A stretch of 64,000 bases of DNA from Deltaproteobacteria bacterium (GTDB lineage: Bacteria; Desulfobacterota; BSN033; UBA1163), in the NCBI GenBank assembly GCA_016875195.1, contig VGRY01000014.1, positions 1-64,000 on the forward strand, given 5' to 3'. A model generated the notes under the pieces. The model was not told where the DNA came from, did not search any database, and saw nothing but the letters and a program-made list of their open reading frames with translations. The stretch's first letter is position 1. Every line of letters begins with the position of its first letter. The position numbers and the translations under genes are program-made. Positions 17,706 to 26,707 of the stretch are shown one piece after another.

Positions 17706-18956
17706 GTGAAGAGAAACTCATTTTTCTATGGGTACTACATCATTGTGGCCTGTGCTGGAATTCAAGCAATCGGAGTCGGCACCTATGTGGCATTTGGTGT
17801 TTTCTTTAAGCCCCTCCTTGAGGAGTTTACCTGGTCAAGGGGAATACTCTCTGGAGCCCATTCCTTGGCTTTTCTCATCGCGGGTGGTTTGGGGATTCTC
17901 GTCGGCAGGCTGGTCGATCGATTTGGCCCACGCTTCTTGATGACAGTGGCAGGACTCTTTTTTGGTTCTTCACTCCTTCTCTTTTCCACGATCCATGCCC
18001 CATGGCAATTGTATCTATTCTACAGCCTCTTTTTCGGTATGGGATTGAGTGCCGTGGATGTCATCGCCCTGAATACAACGGCAAGGTGGTTTGTTCGACG
18101 ACGTGGGGTCATGACAGGCATCGTAAAGATGGGTACGGGATTTGGACAGATGCTCATCCCCTTTTTGGCAAATGTTCTCATCGCTGGTTTAGGATGGCGT
18201 CAGGCTTATGCGATCATCGGGGGTGTGGGAATGATGTTGCTTGTGCTCATCGCCCAGGTTTTACGCCACGATCCCTTTCGCATGGGACTTTTTCCGGACA
18301 ATTCACGGGCTGAAACATCGGGGAGCGGGTTTCGTGAAAGAGAGATCCCCTTATGGAAAGTGATGAGTGGCAGAGCATTCTGGATGATTTTCTTTGCCAA
18401 CCTTTCAGCCTGTTTCTGCCTGATGAGCATCATGGTACACATCGTCCCACATGCCATTGACATGGGTATTTCACCACATGCATCTGCCATGATCCTTTCC
18501 ACCATCGGTGGTGCCAGCATCCTGGGGCGATTTTCCATTGGCAGTGCCATCGATCGCATCGGCAATCGGCGCTCGATGATCTTATGTTTTATCTTGCTCA
18601 TCCTCATGCTCCTATGGCTTCAACTTTCAGATGAACTCTGGATGTTTTACCTTTTTGCAGTGATATATGGGTTTGCCCACGGAGGCCTCTTCACCGTGAT
18701 TTCACCGATTGTTGCTGAGTACTTCGGGATTCGGTCGCATGGTCTCCTCTTCGGTGTAGCCGTCTTTGCAGGCACAGTGGGAGGCTTTATCGGCCCCATC
18801 TTCGCAGGTTCTTTGTTTGATATCACGGGAAGCTATAGGATTGCTTTTTGGGGGTATGTCATTGTGGCCATCATTGGTCTTGGACTTATTTTTTCCCTGC
18901 GTCCATACGCGTTAGGAAGAAGTCATCGGGAAGACAAAGAGGGCGCTGGTGACTGA
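17706..18956 (+). CDS. MFS transporter, oxalate:formate antiporter / monocarboxylate-like
   Basis: A 416-residue protein with 12 predicted helices. MFS loop motifs include GRLVDRFGPRFL (between helices 2 and 3), the related SAIDRIGNRRSM in the second half, and RHDPFRMGLFPDN in the central loop. The N-terminus (YGYYIIVACAGIQAIGVGTYVAFGVF) is typical of the OFA/MCT branch that moves small carboxylates. In this setting formate, oxalate or another monocarboxylate is plausible but unproven. The start is GTG at 17706. Confidence 0.85.
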   Translation: MKRNSFFYGYYIIVACAGIQAIGVGTYVAFGVFFKPLLEEFTWSRGILSGAHSLAFLIAGGLGILVGRLVDRFGPRFLMTVAGLFFGSSLLLFSTIHAPWQLYLFYSLFFGMGLSAVDVIALNTTARWFVRRRGVMTGIVKMGTGFGQMLIPFLANVLIAGLGWRQAYAIIGGVGMMLLVLIAQVLRHDPFRMGLFPDNSRAETSGSGFREREIPLWKVMSGRAFWMIFFANLSACFCLMSIMVHIVPHAIDMGISPHASAMILSTIGGASILGRFSIGSAIDRIGNRRSMILCFILLILMLLWLQLSDELWMFYLFAVIYGFAHGGLFTVISPIVAEYFGIRSHGLLFGVAVFAGTVGGFIGPIFAGSLFDITGSYRIAFWGYVIVAIIGLGLIFSLRPYALGRSHREDKEGAGD

Positions 18957-19086
18957 GTTGAATTGCTCCATAAAGTTTATCGAAAAAGAATCTCGGTGAC
19001 TGGCGCCGGTGATTCGGTATGGCCCATTCTAATTGCTGAGTTGAGATTATAGATTTCTGAGTTAGATCAAGTGTTCCTCTAAAAAT

Positions 19087-19220
19087 GTCATTCCTGTCCC
19101 GATCTTTATCGGGAAAATCCAGTCCCGCTTTTGACGGGACGAAATAACTCGGTTTCGAGTCGCAACGACTGGACTCCCGCTGGAGTTTATCCCGTACTTG
19201 ATACAGGGCGGGAGTGACGA
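19087..19220. repeat. composite palindromic repeat, TGTCATTCC type
   Basis: Contains nested inverted pairs: TGTCATTCCTGTCCCG with CGGGCGGGAGTGACGA at the ends, CCCGATCTTTATCGGG and GTCCCGCTTTTGACGGGAC inside. Related ends occur at 53094-53176. It lies downstream of the MFS gene and may end its transcript. The rest of the 18957-19480 gap holds the metF1 promoter region. Confidence 0.7.
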
Positions 19221-19329
19221 ATTCGGAATTATTAGAGGTTCCCTTATATTTGAAACTTTTTAGTTGTACTAAAAAGGCTAATTAAATTCAATATGTTGCT
19301 AAAATAATGGCTGACCAATAATTTTGCGC

Positions 19330-19384
19330 TTGACAAACGGTAATTTTTGTAATATTAGTAAATTCTGTAATAACAGTAATTTCT
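19330..19384 (+). promoter_or_regulatory. metF1 promoter with five 9-bp-spaced GTAA boxes
   Basis: TTGACA at 19330-19335 is a perfect -35 box; a weak -10 (TATTAG, 19353-19358) follows at 17 bases. Overlapping it, GTAA occurs at 19340, 19349, 19358, 19367 and 19376, exactly every 9 bases, four of the five extending to GTAAT. This looks like an array of regulator sites covering the core promoter. The regulator is unknown. Confidence 0.5.
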
Positions 19385-19480
19385 AGACTTGTTCGATGGA
19401 GTAATTTTTTCTGACTTTTTTAAGCTTGTTTGGTTTTATCTGTTCTGATTATGTTTCTGAATTGAGAAAAGGAGGAAACC

Positions 19481-20356
19481 ATGAAATTGCATGAGCGTCT
19501 TAAGAAAGGATTTGTGGTCACCTCTGAGATTCAACCAGCGATTGAAACAGATGCCAAAGATCTCATTCGAAATATCAACCGTATTCGCGGGAAGATCGAC
19601 GCCCTTACCGTCCCAGATTTGGAAATTGAAGGATTAGTAACAGATACAATGGGGACCTGCCGTGTCCTTAAGGAACAAGATTTCGACCCCATTTTTCAGA
19701 CCGCCTGCAGGGAAAAGAATCGGATGGACATTCAGAGGCAACTCCTGAAAGCCGCGGAATCAGGCATCGAAAACATCCTTACCTTTACTCAGGATTACCG
19801 TATTACCGGGGACAGCCTCCAGGAGATCATGTACTTCCATGTGGATACGGGAAAACTGTACTCAGTGATCAACAGCCTCCAGGAAGGACATGATATCTCT
19901 GGAAACGAAATCGGTTTGAAACCTAAGTTTTGTATCGGCTCCGGAGTAGATTCCAGTTGGGGCAAGAAAGTTCCGGATATGGAGCTGAAAGAGATGGAAA
20001 CGCTGGCTGGCCTGGGAACAAACTATTTTCTGACAACCCCGGTCTTCGACCTCGATTCTTTCCATCAATTTATGAACAAGGTGGGACCCATCAATGTTCC
20101 AGTTATCGCAGAGGTTATTTTAGTGAGGTCGGCAAGCATGGGCCTCTTTCTCAACAAGTATGTGAGACCCGGCCTGGTGCCGAATCATATCATTGAAAGA
20201 TTGGCGAAAGCACCCGACAAAGAGGCTACCAGTATTCAGATCGTCCGGGATCTGGTGAAGGGATTGAAAGAGGTGTGCCAGGGTGTCCATTTCATTCCTG
20301 TTGGATCTGTGGATAGGCTTCCACCTTACCTTGAAGCAGCGACTGATCCTTTCTGA
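19481..20356 (+). CDS. metF: MetF-like methylenetetrahydrofolate reductase paralog 1 (divergent)
   Basis: A 291-residue TIM-barrel protein of the MetF flavin family, which reduces 5,10-methylene-THF to 5-methyl-THF in the methyl branch. Conserved parts are VVTSEIQPA (catalytic Glu region), ACREKNRMDIQ (family motif C-R-x-x-N-R) and FTQDYRITGD. In the last, the Asp that contacts flavin N1 is kept, but the usual Gly before it is Gln, unlike the three other paralogs in this window. It may therefore have a different electron partner or role. Strong AAAGGAGGAAACC site. The next gene (receiver-MetF-MetV fusion) follows on the same strand after 286 bases. Confidence 0.82.
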   Translation: MKLHERLKKGFVVTSEIQPAIETDAKDLIRNINRIRGKIDALTVPDLEIEGLVTDTMGTCRVLKEQDFDPIFQTACREKNRMDIQRQLLKAAESGIENILTFTQDYRITGDSLQEIMYFHVDTGKLYSVINSLQEGHDISGNEIGLKPKFCIGSGVDSSWGKKVPDMELKEMETLAGLGTNYFLTTPVFDLDSFHQFMNKVGPINVPVIAEVILVRSASMGLFLNKYVRPGLVPNHIIERLAKAPDKEATSIQIVRDLVKGLKEVCQGVHFIPVGSVDRLPPYLEAATDPF

Positions 20357-20642
20357 AAAGGTTTTTTTCCTCTTCCTGTTTTCTCTGCACTATTGGGCGA
20401 TCGGATAAGGACCGCTTAAATCCCCTGTTCTACTAAATTTCCACAAATGCTATGTTGTCATCCCGTTCGTCCATCCTTTGAGAACCTCAGTGTGAACAGC
20501 TCATTAAGAAGTCGTCGCCCACCAGGATAGGTTCTTGGTTGGATGGAAAGTTACTGATAAATGTTGTATATAGAACGTTGATTATACAGACTTAAACGCG
20601 CCATATAATGAATCAATCAAGATAAGCGGTCGGGGGATCTCA

Positions 20643-22652
20643 ATGGAGAATTCGAAAAACCGAAAAGTACTCGTCATTGGCAGTGTCCCAGAATTTCATG
20701 AGCTCATTGGAGAATCGCTTCACGCTGAATGCGAAGTGATGGATGCTTTCAATGAAAATGAAGGGCTTGCCAGGGCAAGAGGCGAACGCCCTGATATCAT
20801 CCTTCTGGGATATGTGGAACCCCGTGGGAGTTCATTCAGACTTCATAAGAAATTGAGAGAGGGGTGGATCACCAAACACATCCCTCAGCTGATCGTGGAT
20901 GCCCATTTTCCAGGGCAACCGGAGAAGGCCTGGACCCCTCAGGAAGCCATGCAGATGGATGCGGAAGAATATCTGATGATTTCTCCTGACGATGCCGGCT
21001 CCGTGGCTGAGTCCGTCAAGGCGTTGAAGTTGCTTGAAAGAATTGATACCCAGATTGAAGAGAGGGCCAACCCGCTTAAAGAAGCCATTCTCAACCCAAA
21101 GGTTTTCTGTGTGACCTGGGAACAGATTCCGGGGAGGGGCGCCTTTGAAATGCAGCAGGAGCATGTCTTCGAGAATATCCGGATGGCGGCTGGTCTTGGA
21201 AAGATCCATGCGATCAGCGTCACCGACAACCCGGGAGGAAATCCCGCTATCTCTACGGAGATGTTGTGTGCGGAGGTGAAACGGGTAGGCACTGAGCCTC
21301 TGGTGCATCTTGCGTGCCGGGATAAGAACAGGAGCCAGATCGAGAGCATGCTCTATGGGCTGGCGGCCAGCGGTGTGAGAAATATTCTCGCCCTTACCGG
21401 CGACTATCCCTCGGCAGAGGGATTTGAGGGAAAGCCCAAGCCTGTGTTCGATATGGATCCAGTTAACGTAGTCCGGCTGGCCGAAGCCATGAACAACGGG
21501 CTGGAACACCATTCCATGGGGAAGAAGGTAGTCCTTGCCAAGACCGATTTATTCGTCGGTGTTTGTGTTTCTCCGTTCAAACAATTGGAATCGGAGCTGA
21601 TGGCGCAGTACTACAAGCTCAAGAAGAAAATCGAAGCCGGAGCCAAATTCATTATCACCCAGATCGGCTACGATGCCAGAAAGTATCATGAGCTTTTACA
21701 ATGGTTGCGGGTAAATGGTTATAACATTCCGGTCCTGGTCAATGTTTATATCCTGCCTTATCCCACGGCCAAGATGATGAACAGCAACAAGATCCCGGGC
21801 TGTGTCGTCACAGACAGGTTAGTCTCTGAATTAGGAGAAGAAGCCAAAGCTTCGGATAAGGGAAAAGGGACCAGGCTGTTGCGTGCGGCAAAGCTTTATG
21901 CGATTGCCAAAGGGATGGGGTATGCAGGTGCTCACATCGGAGGGCATGGCATTACTCCGGACCAGGTGGAATACATCATCAACAAAGGCGAAGAGCTCTC
22001 CAAGGACTGGGAAAAACTGGTTCCTGAGTTCGATTATCCCCAACCCGATGGATTTTATCTCTTCGAGAAAGATCCGAAGACCGGCCTGAACACGGATGTT
22101 TTTGCGAAGAGACCTTCAAGACCATCAGTTCCCCTGATTTACAAACTTTCAAGGCTTGCCCATGTGACGCTTTTTGAAGAGAAGAGCTGGGTTTTCCAGA
22201 GTCTCAGTCCATTTGTAAAATGGATTGATGGGACCCACCGAGCAAAAAAGGTTCTGGAATTTTTTGAGCATATAGCAAAGACTGTTCTCTTCCATTGCCT
22301 CAATTGCGGTGATTGCGCCCTCTTTGATGTCGCCTTTGTCTGCCCCATGTCACAGTGTCCGAAGAACCAGAGAAATGGCGCCTGCGGAGGAAGCTACCAG
22401 GGCTGGTGCGAAGTTTATCCGGAGGAGCAGAAATGTGTTTGGGTTCAAGCATACGACCGGCTCAAACCCTACAAGGAGGAAAGCAGTTTATCCGAATATA
22501 TCGTTCCTCCATGCAATTGGGAGTTGTGGCAGACCTCTTCATGGATCAATTTTTACATGGGCAGGGATCATACGGCAAAACGACTCGGCATCAAACCTCC
22601 CCCAGAGAAACCTCGTAAAGATTCAAAAGAGACAAAGAAAGTCAACGGATAG
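20643..22652 (+). CDS. fusion: degenerate response-regulator receiver + MetF + MetV zinc domain
   Basis: A 669-residue three-part protein. Residues 1-130 have the alternating pattern of a CheY-like receiver (VLVIGSVPEFHELIGESL; PDIILLGYVEPRG), but the phosphorylated Asp position is Gly56 and the acidic N-terminal pair is missing. Residues 150-450 are MetF, with LACRDKNRSQIE (224-235), LTGDYPSAEG with D254, and AKFIITQIGYD. Residues 549-600 are the MetV cysteine cluster (HCLNCGDCALF...VCPMSQCPKNQRNGACGG...WCEV...CVW). MetF and MetV are normally separate subunits of the methylene-THF reductase of acetogens; here they are one chain with a pseudo-receiver in front. The ATG at 20643 follows a weak GGGGGATC site. 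Confidence 0.88.
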   Translation: MENSKNRKVLVIGSVPEFHELIGESLHAECEVMDAFNENEGLARARGERPDIILLGYVEPRGSSFRLHKKLREGWITKHIPQLIVDAHFPGQPEKAWTPQEAMQMDAEEYLMISPDDAGSVAESVKALKLLERIDTQIEERANPLKEAILNPKVFCVTWEQIPGRGAFEMQQEHVFENIRMAAGLGKIHAISVTDNPGGNPAISTEMLCAEVKRVGTEPLVHLACRDKNRSQIESMLYGLAASGVRNILALTGDYPSAEGFEGKPKPVFDMDPVNVVRLAEAMNNGLEHHSMGKKVVLAKTDLFVGVCVSPFKQLESELMAQYYKLKKKIEAGAKFIITQIGYDARKYHELLQWLRVNGYNIPVLVNVYILPYPTAKMMNSNKIPGCVVTDRLVSELGEEAKASDKGKGTRLLRAAKLYAIAKGMGYAGAHIGGHGITPDQVEYIINKGEELSKDWEKLVPEFDYPQPDGFYLFEKDPKTGLNTDVFAKRPSRPSVPLIYKLSRLAHVTLFEEKSWVFQSLSPFVKWIDGTHRAKKVLEFFEHIAKTVLFHCLNCGDCALFDVAFVCPMSQCPKNQRNGACGGSYQGWCEVYPEEQKCVWVQAYDRLKPYKEESSLSEYIVPPCNWELWQTSSWINFYMGRDHTAKRLGIKPPPEKPRKDSKETKKVNG

Positions 22653-22682
22653 CCAATCGGCAGGACTGTCTCGAACTTCCCC

Positions 22683-24182
22683 TCAAGGAGTTGGGTTCGA
22701 TTCTCTGGGGAGGAGAACGGTGAAGGTTGTGCCTCCTCCTTCTTCGCTCTCCACGGAGATGGAGCCCAGGTGGGCGTCCACGATGCTCTTGACGATGGAC
22801 AGGCCGAGACCTGTGCCGACAATCTGACGGGTTTCCACGGTCTTGACCCGGTAAAATTTATCGAAGATCCTTGGAAGATCCTCCTTCTTGATGCCAATGC
22901 CTGTGTCCGAGACCACCGCTTTGGCAAACCCTCCCTCCTCCCCCAGGTTCACCCAGACCTTTCCTCCCTCCGGAGTATATTTGATGGCATTGGAGATGAG
23001 GTTGGTGAACACTCCCTCCATGCTGACCCGGTCGGCGTGGATGAGAGGGTTTTGGGAAGGGGGAGGGAACTCAAGATCGATCTTCTTGTTTTCAGCCTCC
23101 GCTTTCATCAGGTCCACCACTTTCTGGATGATCTCCTGAAGCGTGAGCGGTTCCTTGTACTGCACCATTCTGCCCGCTTCGATTTTTGAAAGATCGAGCA
23201 GGTCCTTAATCAGGTTGAGCAGCCCTTTTGTTCTCTCCTTGGCGCGGACGAGCAGTTTCTCCTGCTTTTCTGAGACGTCTCCGGCTACGCGGTTCAGAAT
23301 GACATTGAGCTGCTGTTCAACGGCTGCGATCGGAGCCCGGAGCTCATGGGCCACCATCGCGATAAACTCCGATTTCATCTTGTCCAGTTCTTTCAGATGG
23401 CTGATGTCCTGAAGAACGGTGACGGACCCCATGGTTTCCCCAAGATCACTCCGGACCGGCGCTGTGTGAGCGCGCAAAAAGATTTCTCCGGCTTCACCAA
23501 TGCTCAATTCCTGGGAGACAGAGGTATAACTGAGATCTCCGGACTTCAAACTTTCTCCGATTGTTTTGGAAAGCTCCCCATCGAGGTCACACTGGGAAAT
23601 GAAGTTTCCCATCAGGCAGGGTTCGGAAACCTTCAGCATGCGGCAGGCAGCGGGATTGGTGAGAACGATATAGCCATCACGGTCGCAGACCAGAACACCG
23701 TCGCCCATACAGTTGATGATCGTTTTAATCTTCGATTTTTCCGTGGCAATATCCCGGAGGGATTTCTCCCGTTCCTGCCGGAGGAATTCCGCCTCCTTTT
23801 GAAGGCTCCTTTTTTCCAAAGCCCTTCTGACGACAATACGGAGCTGGTCGGGCGTGAAGGGTTTGGGGATAAAGTCGTAGGCTCCCTTCTTCATCGCCTC
23901 CACAGCGGATTCCACGGTTGCAAAACCGGTGATAATGATGACGAGGAGGTTCGGGTCGAGCGAATGAACTTTCTCCAGCACTTCCATTCCGCTCATCCCC
24001 GGCATCATCAGGTCCAGCAGGATCACATCGATCTGGTCAGGGCGGCTTTTAACGATCTCCAGCCCCTGTTGTCCATTCTCCGCTGTGATGACTCCCCATC
24101 CGCCTTTGGAAAGGATGCGGGACGAGCCATCCCTCATGATCTGCTCATCGTCAATGACTAAGATTTGGACCTGGGTTTGCAT
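22683..24182 (-). CDS. receiver-PAS-histidine kinase hybrid
   Basis: 499 residues from the ATG at 24182 (AGAGGTTTCA ribosome site). Domains in order: receiver (1-125) with phospho-acceptor D57 in VILLDLMMPGMSG and Lys in FIPKPFTP; coiled-coil linker; PAS (about 150-260, GDGVLVCDRDGYIVLTNPA); HisKA with the H-box MVAHELRAPIAAV; HATPase with NLISNAIKYTPEGG, DTGIGI and GTGLGLSIVKSIV. No membrane helix, so it is cytosolic. It ends 30 bases from the convergent receiver-MetF-MetV gene. It is third in an apparent operon metF2 - PAS kinase - response regulator - this gene. Confidence 0.92.
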   Translation of the reverse strand: MQTQVQILVIDDEQIMRDGSSRILSKGGWGVITAENGQQGLEIVKSRPDQIDVILLDLMMPGMSGMEVLEKVHSLDPNLLVIIITGFATVESAVEAMKKGAYDFIPKPFTPDQLRIVVRRALEKRSLQKEAEFLRQEREKSLRDIATEKSKIKTIINCMGDGVLVCDRDGYIVLTNPAACRMLKVSEPCLMGNFISQCDLDGELSKTIGESLKSGDLSYTSVSQELSIGEAGEIFLRAHTAPVRSDLGETMGSVTVLQDISHLKELDKMKSEFIAMVAHELRAPIAAVEQQLNVILNRVAGDVSEKQEKLLVRAKERTKGLLNLIKDLLDLSKIEAGRMVQYKEPLTLQEIIQKVVDLMKAEAENKKIDLEFPPPSQNPLIHADRVSMEGVFTNLISNAIKYTPEGGKVWVNLGEEGGFAKAVVSDTGIGIKKEDLPRIFDKFYRVKTVETRQIVGTGLGLSIVKSIVDAHLGSISVESEEGGGTTFTVLLPRESNPTP

Positions 24183-24270
24183 TGAAACCTCTTTCAATCG
24201 GAAATCCAAATATAGGGCAAGGCTACCCGAAGGGGTCCATCCGATGTTGTGCCTCGGGTGTTCTCACGCT

Positions 24271-24654
24271 TTACTTGGAGAGCAGAGCTTCAATCCTCTT
24301 CACCAGCACATCCGGTTCCACGGGTTTATCGATGTAATCGTCTGCTTCGGTTTCCATGCCCATCTGCTGGGTATAGCGGGTGGTGGCGATCTTGGAGACG
24401 ACTGCCGTCAGAAGAAGGATGGGGATCCGGCTCAATTTAGGGTCGGCTTTCAATTCTTTGCACACTGCGTATCCGTCCTTGTCCGGCATCATCACATCGA
24501 GGACGATGAGATTGGGATTTTCGGTCTTTGCCTTCTGCAATCCCTCCAATCCACCATAAGCGGCGGCAACGTCATAATTCTTTGACTCCAGAATCATCGT
24601 GACCGCTTCCACCAAATCCGGATCGTCATCCACAATCAATATCTTCTTCGCCAT
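24271..24654 (-). CDS. single-domain response regulator
   Basis: A 127-residue CheY-like protein, from MAKKILIVDDDPDLVEAV; the in-frame extension to 24810 overlaps the upstream kinase gene and lacks a start signal. The acidic pocket is D10-D11-D12, the phospho-acceptor is D53 (LIVLDVMMPDKDG) and the Lys is in DYIDKPVEP. No output domain. It starts after AAAGGAGGGAAAAAAG. It lies between two histidine kinase genes and is the obvious phosphotransfer partner. Confidence 0.93.
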   Translation of the reverse strand: MAKKILIVDDDPDLVEAVTMILESKNYDVAAAYGGLEGLQKAKTENPNLIVLDVMMPDKDGYAVCKELKADPKLSRIPILLLTAVVSKIATTRYTQQMGMETEADDYIDKPVEPDVLVKRIEALLSK

Positions 24655-24694
24655 CTTTTTTCCCTCCTTCTGCGATGTTTGTCTTGGTCCCTGC

Positions 24695-26629
24695 CTATTT
24701 CTCAGCCGGGCTGTTTCCAGGGTGAACGGGGAGCTCGATCGCAAACGTCGCTCCCTCGCCGACTTTACTCTGGACGCTAATCTTTCCTCCATGTTCCTCA
24801 ATGATTCCAAAAGAGGTGGCCAAACCCAATCCCGTCCCTTTCCCTACGTCCTTGGTCGTGAAAAAGGGGTCGAAGATACGGGAGAGATTTTCATCGGGGA
24901 TGCCCTCGCCCGTATCCGTAAATTCTATCCACACCATCTTTCCCTCCGGAGAGAGTGACGTCTTGATGGTTAAGGTTCCATTGCCATACATGGCTTCCGC
25001 CGCATTGACGATGATGTTCATGAAGACCTGTTTCAACTGGCTCGCATTTCCCTGGACCAAGGGTAAGAAAGGGTCAAACTCTTTGACAATCCGGATGTTG
25101 TGAAAAAGAGCCTGATTGACCAGGAAGAACAGTCCGTCATTGATGGCCCGGTTAATATCCGCAGGCTCTTTCTTCGGTTCTGTCTGACGGGCGAATTCGA
25201 GCAGACTTTTCACAATGTCTTTACATCGTCCGGCTTCCTGGACGATGCGAGCCAGATCATTTCGCTTTGGGTCCTCCTCGGGCAGGTCTTCCATCATCAG
25301 GCTGGAGTAGATGAGGATGCCGCCCAGGGGATTGTTGATCTCATGGGCAATGCCAGCGGCCAGTTTTCCAAGGGAGGCCATTTTTTCGGAGCTGACCAGC
25401 TGGAGGTGGGTCTCCTGAAGTTTCTTTTCCATCAATAAACGCTGCCTTAAATCTGTAAAGATACCGACGCTGGCCAGTTCCTCTCCCGCCCGGTTGTAAA
25501 TGAGGGAGGCAGAAATCTGTATGGGTATCATGTCCCCATGTTTATTGACGATGTTGAATTGATAAGGGAGGAGTTTTCCGACCCCTCCGTATTCCGGGCT
25601 TCGCAGCCTGTACATGATTTCTTTGGCAATCCCCGGAGGGTAGATCTGGGTGATATGAAGCTTCCCGATCACTTCTTCAGCCTTATATCCGGTCAGGGTT
25701 TCCGCTCCTTTATTGAAGATGATGATGTTTCCCTTCATATCCGTCGCGATGATTCCGTCAACGGAACTTTCAATCAGGTTTGTGAAGAATTCATTGGCCT
25801 CGCGGAGTTCATCTTCGATCCGCTTCCTGTCCGTGATATCGAGGTTGATTCCTTCATAACCGACGATTTGCCCTGCATCAGTTAAAATGGGATAGCCGGT
25901 GAGCAGAATCGTAATATTTTCCCCATCCTTCTTCTTGAATTCCACTTCCATATCTTTGACAAAGCCGTCCCTCTTAATTCTCTCCATGAAAATTTCACGG
26001 TCTCTGGGGTTGGCATAGACCTCTCTGACAATATCAATTCTGAGAAACTCTTTTTTGTTGGTATAGCCCAGCATGTCGAGGAGGGCCTGGTTGCATTCCA
26101 TGAACCTGCCTTCCCTCGAGCTAATGAAGAGCCCGTGCCGTACCCTCTCGAAAAGTCTCCGGAGCCGTTCTTCAGAATTTTTTAAATCCCGCTCGAATTT
26201 TTTCCGGTCCGTAATGTCTTTGAGATAGGCGTAGCCTTTTCGGACCTGATGGGAGGTCCGGGCGAGAGCAATGCAAATTTCGACTTCTTTCATCTGGCTA
26301 TCGGAGGTGATCAGACGAACTTCCGAGCAAACCTTTTCTCCGTATCGCTCGGGATGGATGAAGATATTCTCGACAAAAGCTTGCTGGGGTTTATCCAGAA
26401 GCGAGAAAATATTCATCTTCAATAATGCATCATGGGAAAAACCGGTGATTTCCGAAGCCATCCGGTTGGCGAATTCAATCTGGTAATTACTATTGAATAC
26501 AAGGATCCCATCGTTTCCGAGTTCGGCAATGGCCTGAAACATCCCGGCCTCTCCCTTCCCGTTGACGAGGGTAAGGCGATGGGTGTTCCTTTTTCTTTTA
26601 TTAGGTGGAGATAAATTCTTGGCCATCAT
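24695..26629 (-). CDS. multi-PAS histidine kinase
   Basis: A 644-residue soluble sensor kinase with three PAS domains (about 30-145, 155-275 and 280-400; each ends in a DITDRK/DLRQR-type PAC motif) and a HisKA/HATPase core: H-box LAAGIAHEINNPLGG, N-box NIIVNAAEAMYG, DTGEGI and GKGTGLGLATSFGII. No periplasmic sensor or membrane helix is seen, so it senses an internal redox or small-molecule signal. Its start lies 78 bases after the metF2 stop with no terminator between, so it is probably co-transcribed with metF2. Confidence 0.92.
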   Translation of the reverse strand: MMAKNLSPPNKRKRNTHRLTLVNGKGEAGMFQAIAELGNDGILVFNSNYQIEFANRMASEITGFSHDALLKMNIFSLLDKPQQAFVENIFIHPERYGEKVCSEVRLITSDSQMKEVEICIALARTSHQVRKGYAYLKDITDRKKFERDLKNSEERLRRLFERVRHGLFISSREGRFMECNQALLDMLGYTNKKEFLRIDIVREVYANPRDREIFMERIKRDGFVKDMEVEFKKKDGENITILLTGYPILTDAGQIVGYEGINLDITDRKRIEDELREANEFFTNLIESSVDGIIATDMKGNIIIFNKGAETLTGYKAEEVIGKLHITQIYPPGIAKEIMYRLRSPEYGGVGKLLPYQFNIVNKHGDMIPIQISASLIYNRAGEELASVGIFTDLRQRLLMEKKLQETHLQLVSSEKMASLGKLAAGIAHEINNPLGGILIYSSLMMEDLPEEDPKRNDLARIVQEAGRCKDIVKSLLEFARQTEPKKEPADINRAINDGLFFLVNQALFHNIRIVKEFDPFLPLVQGNASQLKQVFMNIIVNAAEAMYGNGTLTIKTSLSPEGKMVWIEFTDTGEGIPDENLSRIFDPFFTTKDVGKGTGLGLATSFGIIEEHGGKISVQSKVGEGATFAIELPVHPGNSPAEK

Positions 26630-26707
26630 CTCTTGTTGAACCCTGGTAGAAAGGCCACTCCTCTTGTTGAGATTAGAGCAATAAGGCTATACCCATTCTA
26701 ACAGGGG

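Noticed and set aside
23346-24161. 271-codon plus-strand open frame opposite the receiver-PAS kinase
   Set aside because: Antisense shadow of a kinase with all expected motifs.
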